From an uncultured bacterium (GTDB lineage Bacteria > Cyanobacteriota > Vampirovibrionia > Gastranaerophilales > Gastranaerophilaceae): a stretch of DNA of 18,865 bases. A model generated the notes under the pieces. That model ran no database searches, was not told where the DNA came from, and saw only the letters and a program-made list of their open reading frames with translations. Where the stretch lies: positions 1 through 18,865 of the forward strand of contig USEW01000013.1 of NCBI GenBank assembly GCA_900553845.1, written 5' to 3'. Shown here piece after piece: positions 1 to 9,000 of the stretch. Numbering within the stretch: the stretch's first letter is position 1; each line of letters opens with the position of its first letter. The position numbers and the translations under genes were made by a program.

Positions 1-423
1 ATTGATATTTTCACCATTTTTTGTATATAAAGTTCCAAGAATACGTCCATATACATCAAGATTTGAAGACTTTTTTAAATAAATATTACCATTATTTTCA
101 TCAATAATACGTTCTAGATATCCTTTTGCTTGATATCCCAACTTAATAACATCATGAATATCTTTTGTTTTATTTCCATCAATTTGTTGAAAAGCACGTG
201 GATAATCCGATAATTCATAACAATCAATACCTATAAGCCTTAAACGTTTATCGTCTTTAAGCTTTAATGAATCACCATCAATAACATATTTTATGTCAAT
301 CTTTTCACGGTTATACTTTAACTTTATTAAAATGTTATTTGAAAAATTCAAAATAATTCTAAAATGCCAAAATAAAACTATAAATATCCCCAAACCAATA
401 ACAAATATAAATTTTATTTTCAT
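1..423 (-). CDS. Thermonuclease-like (SNase fold) protein, 3' end cut by window edge
   Basis: This leftward frame is open from an ATG at 421-423 to base 1, giving 141 codons with no stop. Residues 1-20 form a hydrophobic segment behind a Met-Lys-Ile-Lys start, so the protein is probably membrane-anchored or exported. The following domain matches staphylococcal nuclease: VIDGDSLKL holds the metal-binding aspartate, RLIGIDCYE supplies the counterparts of Arg35, Asp40 and Glu43, and DVYGRILGTLY supplies the counterpart of Arg87. The catalytic set therefore appears complete in the visible part. Members of the family cut DNA and RNA with Ca2+. The C-terminal helix lies outside the window. It is divergent from the XRE gene at 574 and has its own promoter. 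No clear Shine-Dalgarno precedes the ATG. Its role, such as extracellular nuclease or mobile-element accessory gene, is unknown. Confidence 0.85.
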   Translation of the reverse strand, partial: MKIKFIFVIGLGIFIVLFWHFRIILNFSNNILIKLKYNREKIDIKYVIDGDSLKLKDDKRLRLIGIDCYELSDYPRAFQQIDGNKTKDIHDVIKLGYQAKGYLERIIDENNGNIYLKKSSNLDVYGRILGTLYTKNGENIN

Positions 424-451
424 ACTTATTAACTTTCTAAAATATAAAAAA

Positions 452-480
452 ATTATAATCTAAATAGAATTATATATCAA
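452..480 (-). promoter_or_regulatory. Sigma-70 type promoter for the thermonuclease-like gene
   Basis: On the minus strand, TTGATA (475-480) is followed after exactly 17 bases by TATAAT (452-457), about 30 bases upstream of the nuclease ATG. The hexamers and spacing are close to consensus. The region is AT-rich, so chance matches are possible. Confidence 0.55.
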
Positions 481-487
481 GTATTAT

Positions 488-516
488 TTGAATAACCATC
501 AAAATTAATCTATAGA
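488..516 (+). promoter_or_regulatory. Candidate promoter for the XRE regulator
   Basis: TTGAAT (488-493), a 17-base spacer, then TATAGA (511-516) precede the XRE start at 574. A second TATAGT lies at 531-536. The -10 area is inside an imperfect 33-base dyad (510-542) that could be an operator, possibly for the regulator itself. Confidence 0.35.
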
Positions 517-573
517 ATATATATTTAAATTATAGTATATAGAATTTTTAGTGTCAAGACATAAAATGTCATT

Positions 574-798
574 ATGGATAAAAAAGAACTATTGAAAACA
601 TTCGGACTTAATCTAAAAATAGAAAGACATAAACAAAAAATTTCCCAAGAACAAATTGCGAATTTAACTGGCTTTAGTCTTGCTTATATAAGTAATGTTG
701 AAAATGCAAAACACAAGATATCACTTATTAATGCATATATTTTATCAAAAACCGTAAATAAAACACTTGATGAAATGTTAAATATAAGTGAGAAATGA
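574..798 (+). CDS. Small XRE-family HTH transcriptional regulator
   Basis: This 74-residue protein is essentially one Cro/C1-type helix-turn-helix domain. Residues 10-62 carry the family pattern: an RHKQKISQEQIANLTGFS stretch (helices 2-3) followed by YISNVENAK, the recognition helix and the turn after it. There is no second domain for ligand binding or oligomerisation, as in many single-domain regulators of mobile elements and toxin-antitoxin loci. It is divergent from the thermonuclease-like gene and shares a 150-base intergenic region with it, so regulating itself and/or that gene is plausible. No toxin gene is adjacent. The ATG lacks a strong Shine-Dalgarno sequence. The next start codon is too far into the fold to be likely. 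Confidence 0.85.
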   Translation: MDKKELLKTFGLNLKIERHKQKISQEQIANLTGFSLAYISNVENAKHKISLINAYILSKTVNKTLDEMLNISEK

Positions 799-871
799 TC
801 CTAAACTTTTAATTTCTTATATAACTTTAACAATATTATTCATATATTTATAAGTTTGTATTATGCAGTAT

Positions 872-930
872 TCAACGTAAATTTATTACAATATGCGAAT
901 GGCTTTAAGGTTATAGTGAGGTTAAATCCA
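872..930 (+). repeat. 59-nt direct repeat, copy 1 (upstream of SMR gene)
   Basis: This copy aligns without gaps to 1412-1470, with 47 of 59 positions identical by my count and a centre spacing of exactly 540 bases. The longest shared block is TTTATTACAATATG. Copy 1 has ATTCAAC (870-876) near its left end and GTTAAAT (921-927) near its right end. These fit the RYYYAAC and GTTRRRY core patterns of integron attC sites, but internal pairing is weak. Confidence 0.7.
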
Positions 931-991
931 TTAACTTCTTTTATAGTTATTTATGATATACTTAGTTCATTATATGCGAAAGGAACAAAAC

Positions 992-1306
992 ATGTGTTGG
1001 CTATATCTAATCTTAGCAATTATTTTTGAAACAATAGGAACAACAGCGTTAAAAATGTCAAACGGTTTTTCTATACTAATACCATCAATAGGCACTGTTA
1101 TAAGTTATGTGCTTTGTTTTATTTTTTTGTCTTATGCCTTAAAAACAATTGATATGAGTATAGCTTATGCAATTTGGTGTGCTTTTGGAATTTTATTGAT
1201 TAGCGCAATTGGAATGATGTTTTTTAATGAAACAGTCAGTGTTATAAAGGTTGTATCCATTATATTAATTATTATTGGTACTATCGGATTAAAATTAGCC
1301 AACTAA
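992..1306 (+). CDS. SMR-family multidrug efflux protein (Qac/EmrE subtype)
   Basis: This is a 104-residue, four-helix small multidrug resistance protein of the inner membrane that works as a dimer in proton-coupled drug export. The essential membrane glutamate is Glu13 (FETIGTTALKMSNGF, corresponding to Glu14 of EmrE). AYAIW near residue 62 matches the conserved tryptophan motif. The TTALKMSNGF and AFGILLISAIG stretches are closer to the Qac/EmrE group than to the guanidinium-exporting Gdx group, so quaternary cations are the likelier substrates. I chose the ATG at 992 because AAGGA ends 7 bases before it and because it gives the family's usual length. The upstream in-frame ATG at 953 would add 13 unlikely residues. 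The gene stands alone and is flanked by the 59-nt repeats. Confidence 0.9.
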   Translation: MCWLYLILAIIFETIGTTALKMSNGFSILIPSIGTVISYVLCFIFLSYALKTIDMSIAYAIWCAFGILLISAIGMMFFNETVSVIKVVSIILIIIGTIGLKLAN

Positions 1307-1411
1307 AAATGTTGTTAAGTTACAACTCTGGAACCCTTTGACAAGAATAACTTATCACAGAATGACCCTGTAAGCAACATCTATCAAAGAATTGTTTTAG
1401 TGATGAAAGAG

Positions 1412-1470
1412 TCAACACAAGTTTATTACAATATGAGAATAGCGTTAGGGATAGAGTGTGCTTAAATCCT
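1412..1470 (+). repeat. 59-nt direct repeat, copy 2 (upstream of kinase gene)
   Basis: This is the partner of 872-930. The positions corresponding to the attC-like cores read AGTCAAC and CTTAAAT here, so both depart from the integron consensus, including the normally invariant G of GTT. It lies between the SMR gene and the kinase gene in a 215-base gap that otherwise shows only a short GTTGT/ACAAC dyad just after the SMR stop. Confidence 0.7.
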
Positions 1471-1521
1471 CAATGTTTATGCTATCATAATTATGTTACT
1501 AATGTATTTTTAGGAGTATGA

Positions 1522-3029
1522 ATGCTATCCGATGATACTATTAAGTTTATTGCTTCAATATTTTGCGGAGATATGGAAGAACATTATACCTACAAAAGTG
1601 GTCCAATGCTTGTAAGATTTTTAATCAGCATTTTAACCATAATGACACCTATGGACCAGGGTTTCCATCTCGTTGGAGATATGTATTTGATAAGCTAGTT
1701 TATTTTCTAAATTCAAATACTTTTGATAAATTTTTAAATATAATACTTAGCCAAGAATATATTATGACAGATAAACAATGTTCTTTGGTTGAAGCTGCAA
1801 CAAGGGCTGAAAATATTTTTAATGAATTGAATAAAAGACTTAAAGCTAATCCTTATAAGATAACTAAGAATGGTAAAGAATATCATTTTATACGTGAAAA
1901 TGATGACCTTGTTTTTGTAGGTAGTGGTGGGTTTGCAAATGTATATCTACAAAAATCTACGGGTCTAATTATCAAAAAATTAAGAGAGGATTTTTTAACA
2001 AACAAAGCAATTAGGAGCCGCTTTAAAAGAGAGTTTGAGATAACTAAGTCTTTAACTGATTTACAGAACATTATAAAAGTATTTAGTTTTGACGAAAATG
2101 AATGTTCATATACAATGGAGCAAGCAGAAACTACATTGGAAAAATATATTCAAAATTCAACTCTCTCGGATGAAACAAAAATAAAATGTATAAAACAAAT
2201 TTTAAAACTGTTTAAGGAAGTGCATAATAAAGGTATAATTCATAGAGATATTAGTCCTAATAATATCTTTATTTTAGGCGGTATTTTAAAGGTTGCTGAT
2301 TTCGGACTTGGTAAAGATTTAAACATGTTCACTTCTCATCAAACGTGTTTAACAAATTCAGTAGGACAGTTAAGATACTGTGCACCTGAACAGTTTATGC
2401 AATTAAAGGATGGAGATAAGCGTAGTGATGTTTATTCGCTTGGCAGATTACTGAATTTTATAATGACTAAGGATTGTAATAATTCACATCATATATTCCG
2501 TATTGTTTCAGAAAAAGCAACTAATCAGAACTCAGCTTTTAAATATATAGATGCAGGAGCAATGTTACAACAAACAGAAAAGACCTTAGCTTATCATGAA
2601 CAAAAAGATAATGAACAAAGAGTTTTAAATAAAATTAATTTAGGCAGACATGATGAGGAAGTTGATTTGTATATTTCTGAATTAACTAATGATAAATTAT
2701 GTAGGCTAGTTATTGATAATGGTAGAAATGTAATTCCAATACTTATTGAATATATGGAACAGAGTGAAAATAACGCTAACCATATCATACAGGGAATTGA
2801 AAGTGAGTTTAGAAATCAATGTAATTTCTTTGAAAACTATGACCCTATTGCAGGATTTGCTTATGAAATTTTAAAAGTTGACCATATCTCTTTTGTTGTT
2901 AAAGAACTTGCTGCAAACATCTTAAAAGAAATAGCCAAAGATGTTAACAGATTTTCGGCACAAAGCTTGATAGATTCTATATTAAGATATGGCATTGAGC
3001 CGTCTTTGGAAGAATTATTGCAAGTATAA
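1522..3029 (+). CDS. Soluble Hanks-type Ser/Thr kinase with AbiJ-like N-terminal module (one frameshift)
   Basis: The restored protein is about 502 residues. Translation most likely starts at ATG 1522, five bases after AGGAG (1512-1516). That frame gives a good N-terminus but ends early. Adding one T to the T5 run at 1618-1622 joins it to the frame open to 3029. Residues about 20-60 contain YKSGPMLVRFF and YGPGFPSRWRYV, a module I associate with N-terminal domains of AbiJ-type abortive-infection proteins; that name is unverified. The kinase domain (about 128-335) has a glycine loop GSGGFANV (134 on), Lys152, HRDISPNN (241-248), DFG (260-262), an APEQ motif and SDVYSLG, so it should be active. 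There is no membrane helix or extracellular sensor. The C-terminal 160 residues are helical and unrecognised. An intracellular defence kinase is plausible. The frameshift may be real or a sequencing error. Confidence 0.8.
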
Positions 3030-3478
3030 TATTGTTTATTCAAAGCTATATACAGGAGTTGTTTGGGTTTAAATGTGCCTAATATCTATTACACAAAAAT
3101 ATGAAAATATTTTAAAAATGTGATAACCTGCACATATAAGCAATAGAACACTTACAGCCCTATTGATAAGTTAAAATGTATGAAATTTTTACTTAAAAAT
3201 AAGCAAAAATTTTAAAGAAGTTAGATCATTAACTTAAATTTTTAATTTTCAAAACTGTAAAAAACTTCTAGCCCTAAAACAATCATAAAATCCTTAAAGA
3301 ATCTCAAAAAATGAAGATATAAAGCAGAAATATAATGAAATAAGAAAACAAATCCCTAAAAAAAGCATTTCTTAAAACAAACGAAGATGCAAAAATTAGA
3401 ATTTTTCTTTAAGCTTTTAAGAACTTTAATTCTTTAAAATCCTTATTGAATTTTTTAATTAAAATATAGGAGATTTAT
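3030..3478. other. 449-base AT-rich gap, no gene found
   Basis: No convincing reading frame is present on either strand. I see only a short dyad, AAGTTA-N6-TAACTT at 3218-3235, and purine-rich runs. The last bases hold the AGGAGA ribosome site (3468-3473) of the next gene. No intrinsic terminator is evident for the kinase gene. Confidence 0.5.
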
Positions 3479-3796
3479 ATGTTAATTGAAGAATTAGAAA
3501 TCATCGAAGATTTTGGGGAAGAAAAAGAAACTGAACTAAAAAAACTTTTAGAAAAAAGTGTTAGTGAGAATAAGGTTAATTGGGTAGGCATTGAATGTGT
3601 TAATAATGACGACAGTATGCTAGATGCTTTAGTTTTTATGCAACAGTTTGCAAAATTTATTGAAAGCATCAAAGCCGATTTACTTGTAATCACATCAACC
3701 ATAACTTGTAGTGTAGAAGTTAACAAAACTCCTGCAAAAATTAAAGTAAAACTGTTTAATGAAAAACCGAAAGTTGTAGAGAATATCATTAATTAA
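3479..3796 (+). CDS. Small acidic protein of unknown function
   Basis: This is a 105-residue protein with a strong ribosome site, AGGAGA, ending five bases before the ATG. I do not recognise the family. The first 30 residues are rich in Glu and Lys and probably form an amphipathic helix. The middle (about 48-65, LDALVFMQQFAKFIESIK) looks helical. Residues 67-100 look like three short strands (LLVITSTITCSVEV, AKIKVKLF). There is no signal peptide and no membrane segment. It sits alone on the plus strand after a 449-base gap and ends at a bidirectional terminator facing the decayed AAA+ gene. Its intact frame and good start argue that it is expressed. Function cannot be inferred. Confidence 0.65.
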   Translation: MLIEELEIIEDFGEEKETELKKLLEKSVSENKVNWVGIECVNNDDSMLDALVFMQQFAKFIESIKADLLVITSTITCSVEVNKTPAKIKVKLFNEKPKVVENIIN

Positions 3797-3815
3797 TTCA
3801 TTTTTCTACAAAAAT

Positions 3816-3878
3816 GGCTCTGCCTAATTTAAACTATAGCCATGTTCCAGAGCCCTTCCTTCTTTTTCTTTTTTTCTC
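3816..3878. terminator. Bidirectional intrinsic terminator between convergent genes
   Basis: GGCTCTG (3816-3822) pairs with CAGAGCC (3848-3854). To the right, a T-rich tract follows for plus-strand transcripts. To the left, an A5 run before ATGG gives a U-tract for minus-strand transcripts. An alternative stem, ATGGCT with AGCCAT, shares the same left arm. Confidence 0.65.
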
Positions 3879-3894
3879 TACCATTTGCTCTTTT

Positions 3895-5881
3895 TTAAAA
3901 CCCAATCGCATTCTTAAGTTCGCTTGATTTCCTAATCTTAACTTCTTCTTGCAACATTTGTGTTATTTCTTTTTCATTTGTTATGTTTAAAAATTCAACT
4001 CTTTTCTTTACTGTTGCAAAATTACCAGATGCTAAACCATTAATAAAGAAATCACTATCAATGTTAAAGAAATGGTTCATTGCTAATTTTACTTGTTTTT
4101 TATTGAGAAAATTAAATCCGAGTTTAAAAGTAAATCTTCTTAAACTAGCTTCATCAAGTGTTTCTAATAGGTTTGTAGTACAAAAAAAGGATATTCACTT
4201 GCTTACATTTGTGTTAACATCTCATTAACCTGTGCTATTTCCCAACTTCTCACTGCATTATTTCTATCTTGCAAGAAAGTGTCTGCTTCATCAAAAATTA
4301 ACATTGCTTTTTTAGCTTTAGCTTCTGCAAAAGCTTCAGCTATATTTTGTTCCGTTTGTCCTACATAAGGTGAGATTAAATCAGAAGCTCTTTTCAGTAA
4401 CACCTCTATTCCAAGTTGGTCTGCTAGATACTTGGCGTACAAGCTTTTCCCTGTGCCTGGTTCACCATAAAGACAAAGAGAAAAGTTTAAATTTCCTGAT
4501 TGTTTAATTTTCTGTGTTAAATCATTCATATCAATATCTGTATTTACTAAATTAATATCATAATTAGCAATTTTATAATCTTTGTTCTCTTTCTTTACCA
4601 CTTTCTTTCTACTTACAACTCTTGCTACATTTTCAATCAAATCTTCAAAATCATCAGCACTTCCACCTATCATTTTTTTTGTTTAAACAACATTTCAATG
4701 ATTGAAGGTGATATATCATAATTCTTGTTTAATTCTTCAACTTTTGTATTTGAAACTTTTAATTTATTCTTTTTTTTAAAACCTTATTCCAGATATTCAA
4801 TCTTGCATTTTCTGATAGTTTTTCAAATTCAATACAGTAAGTCATTCTTCTTAAAAAAGCAGGGTCAACATCATAAATATTATTCGTAGTCCAAATAACT
4901 GGAACAGGAGTATTTTCAAGTAATTTATTCATATATATATCCTTTTGATGACCCATTACTTCCAAATCCTCTGTTTAAAACATCCTCTGCTTCATCAAAA
5001 AGAATACAAGCATTACCATTGCGTGATAAAATATGCTGTTTAGAATATAAATCAGCAAGTCTATCACTTCTTTTTGCTTCGACAAAATGTTTATCTTTGG
5101 TGACTACAGAATAAATTGGAATATTAATGGAATTAGCTATAAGCTTTGAAAATTCAGTTTTTCCAGCACCAACACAACCATGCAATAAGATATTAATACC
5201 TTTTACCTTCTTTTCAACTGCTGATTTTAAAATACTTTTACTTTATCACGTTCTTTTTCTATATGATTGTAATCATCTAAAGTTAAAGTCGATTTTTCAG
5301 GTTCTCAAATTAAAGCTTGGGTGATTTTCTCTATTGAATTACAAAAAGGATTGTCGAAATTCTTAGAATATCTTGATTGACACTGGGATTGCTACTTTTA
5401 CTTGGAATTAGTTTTCTTTGATAAAGATTATCCACCACTCTTTCTTTTTGTCCAATTCTCAATTCAAGATAGTATCTTGCAAACTTATCAAAGCTATTGC
5501 CGCTTATTGATACTTCTAATTTATCGAAGATGTTATTAATTTCACTCATAAGAATAAAAACAAATGCTTCAAATTCATCTTCTTCAAGATTAAATATTTT
5601 TCTTACTATTTTAAGTTTTTCTTCAAAACTTGTTTTCCGAATTGGCAGCTTTCTTTTAATTGTTCTAATACTACTTTCAATCTTTTTCTTAAATTATTCT
5701 GCTGTCTTATTGTTTCACCTAAAACAATACCTTCTTCATCAAATTGAAATAGACTTCTTTTTACCTTAAATTCTCTTAAAAAGAATTCTAACGTATCATC
5801 AAAACTATAACTTCTAAGATCTAAAACAGGAAGAAGCCTTTCTAAATAATCCACAAAAAGTTTTTCTTCAAAATTGTTCAT
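3895..5881 (-). pseudogene. Decayed double-AAA+ ATPase gene (nine lesions)
   Basis: Reading leftward from ATG 5881 and repairing the frame gives about 665 residues. The N-terminal 215 are an unrecognised helical region. The first AAA+ module has Walker A GCVGAGKT, Walker B CILFDEAED, sensor WTTNN and an LRRM arginine pair. The second has GEPGTGKS, MLIFDEAD, a CTTN sensor and LRRF. This is the COG0464-like tandem ATPase layout. Lesions in order: a missing A near 5633-5636; a frameshift near 5358-5363; TGA at 5305-5307; a missing A near 5236-5239; TA-repeat slippage at 4930-4940; missing bases in the 8-base runs at 4770-4777 and 4673-4680; TAA for Glu at 4203-4205; a missing base in the 7-base run at 4182-4188. 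A GAGG site and a TATAAT box precede the start. It cannot make a full protein as written. Confidence 0.85.
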
Positions 5882-6056
5882 AATTATGCCTCATTATATA
5901 CTTTTCAATCGTCTCAAGTTTAACGCATCGCTAGAATTTTGCAGCCCATTGAGGTGAAATTGATACAAAGGGACGCAAAAATCATCAACTTAAAGTAATT
6001 AATCGTTTCTATAATTAAAGGTCATCTTAAAATAAACACACTAAAAATAATGCTAT

Positions 6057-9000
6057 CTAAATAACCACAGTATTAATATTTGAGGCATCATTGTTGTTTG
6101 CCTTTGTTTGTTCTTCTTTTTTCCATTCTTCTCTTATTTGTTGAGCGCGTATTTTAATATCTTCAATAATATCTGGATAACTACATTGTCCGGAATTTAA
6201 TATATCCTCTGATATTTCAGGATAGATACCGTATTCATTTAACTCTCTAATAATTCTTTCAACAGCTTTGTCTTTATCGAGATTGTATTCGCTGCCTCTA
6301 ATTCTTATGAAATTAAATTTTGTAATTCTTTCGATTATGTTTTGTCTTTCCATATCATCTCGAATTTTATCTTCTCCACTATGATATTTCTCTCCATCAC
6401 ATTCTATAGCAACCTTTTTATTTCCATAACAAGCAACCATATCAATCCTGAAACCAGCCACGGGGAATTGCTGAATGATATTATACCCTCTCGCTACTAA
6501 TGTTTGACATATTTCTTGTTCAAATAAAGAATCTGACATTTTTCTTATTTGTTCTTGTTTTCGAGTATAGTTATTTGGATTCATTGAATAATCAATAAGT
6601 TGTCTTCTTATATCATCTTCTTTTAAATCTTTAGCAATATCCAAAGAATGAACAAGCCAAACCTGATTTTTAGCACGACTTACTGCAACATTATAACGTC
6701 TTTTTTTATCACCATCTGCACTCACCATCTTCAATGGATGCTCTGCATCATTACTGTCAACCATTGACAAAAATAATACATCACGTTCATCGCCTTGAAA
6801 ATTCGGTGGCTCTCCGCAAGCAATTTTATGATGTTCGTATTTAATGTTATCTATTTTATCAAGCAGTATATCTTTAATAACTTTTGCTTGATCTGTACCT
6901 AATAAAGAAATAACTCCAAATGTAGAATCTTTATATTCATCTCTTTCTATACATGCTGCAATTAAACTTGCAATACACCTAGCTTCTTCTGCATTTATTT
7001 TTCTTGAGCCATCTCTTAAACCGTTGACTTTGTAATTTATCACAGCAGGTTGCAAAGCTGAGCTACTTGCATCTCTTAGTGGCTTAATTTTATAGTCGTA
7101 AGATAGTTTATTGCTAAAATTTATAATATCAGGAACACATCTAAAATGTTCCTTTAACATTAAAGAGGTAAATGTAGTTTCTGCAATTTCATATAAAGAC
7201 GTACTGGAACTATAAAGATCGTGATTTGGAATTATGTCTTTTAGGTGTACGTCAATAATATTATTTATTTTACTAGTTTCTTTAAATCCAGCTGTTGGAC
7301 TAACTTGTTTATCATCACCCACAATAATTATTTTCTTTGCCATATATACAATAGCAAGAGATGAAATATCTGATTGGCTTGCTTCATCAACAATAATAAC
7401 ATCAAATTTATTTACACCAGGAGTTAAGGTCTCTAACGCTTTTGACATTGGCATAATCCAAGCAGGTACTGCTTTTTGGCATTTTATCATTAATTTTTTA
7501 GCTTCTTTTAAATATCTTGGAACATTTTTGCCTGTACCTTTGCCAATTTTTTTAATCATTGTTTTCCAACCAGTAAGCGCCTGCTTTATATCCAAGTCGG
7601 CTTCTATTGTCTGCAATAAATGGTACCAAGCCTTGTATTCACAAAGTTGTGATGTTTGTTGTTTCAAAATACACCCGAGGTTAAAACAGTCCTTTTGCAA
7701 TTTTTCATAATTTTCAGAGTGTAATTCTTTTATTATATTTTTGAATTGCTTAAATTTCCAAGCTTCTGCAATATCAACAGGAATTTTATCCTCACCATAT
7801 ATTCCATCTCTGTGCTGAATAGCATAAGCCCAATCGCAAGCATACTGTTTTAATTTTTCTAATAATTTTTCTCTTTGTTGTTTTAGATTGGTTTTGTTAT
7901 ATAAAGTAAAAATTTCATTATAAAATCTATAATAGTCTTCTTTATTCTTATCATCAATTGATCTTGCTAAAGCATTGCATAACTCCGACTTTTTTCTGTC
8001 ATTTGTTAAAATTTTTAACTTATTTTTTAATAATTCTTCTTTTGATGCCTCGATATCGGCGCAGATTTTTATTAATTCTAAATACAAAGGCAATATTTCG
8101 GAAGTAAATTCAAATATTTTTTTAGTAGAAACAATATCAGAATCTAAGTCATTGGTTTGTATAATCTCTTCAGTATTAAAACCAAGTTTTAATAGGTATT
8201 CTTGAAGTCTATTGTACTCATTTTTGTACCAATCTAAATATTGTTTGATTTTAGGAATAAGTTTTTGTGCAATTTGTTCAGGCTCGTTTTCATCTAACTC
8301 ATTGAATTTTTTATAGTTATGTTTTCCAATAAGATCATTCCATTGAATGCATAAGTTTTTTCTCATATTTTCAAGCTTTATTGTATTTATTACCAAAAAA
8401 CAATCTTGACTTGTAACCACAATGGAATTGTTTATTTTAATTTTCTCTTTTATTTCTTTTATTGTTTTATTGAGCAACTCATCAAAAAATGTGATTTTGC
8501 CATTTCGTATTAATTTGGCTCCCATTGTTTCTAATGTTGCTAGTGCTTCTTCGCGGTTTATATCATTGCAAAAAGCAATAGTTTTACCAAATCTATCATT
8601 TACAAATGAATCTGAAAATTTTACAGTTTCACTTATGTTATCAATTAAATCCGTCCAACATTTTCTATAACCGCCATCTTTTTTGCCATCAACAGCAGCA
8701 TATATCATCCAATCTTCGTAACTGCAAAATGTTGATACAAACTCACTAAATTCATCAATAACGGTAATGTTGGAATTGGTAATTATAGGTGCAATAATAC
8801 CACCAGGTTTTCTGATTTTTATATCTGTGTTCTGACATACTATCTCAATGCCTAATGAAGCCAGCTCTTGTTTAATTTCTTTTATTCTTGCCTCATTTTT
8901 TTCAATAGTTCTAATATGTTGATTAAAATCTTCAGGTTTTAATAATAAGGAAGGATTGATAATATCGAGATTTAACTCTTTTTCCTCATATTCAGATAAT

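Noticed and set aside
953..991. Upstream ATG for the SMR gene
   Set aside because: It adds 13 non-family residues and has no ribosome site; ATG 992 has AAGGA and the family length.
799..991. Guanidine riboswitch ahead of the SMR gene
   Set aside because: No ykkC-type or ACGR-loop hairpins are visible, and the protein resembles the Qac rather than the guanidinium-exporter group.
7234..7710. Plus-strand frame of 158 codons opposite the helicase gene
   Set aside because: It is antisense to a fully intact gene, has no ribosome site, and its composition mirrors the helicase codons.
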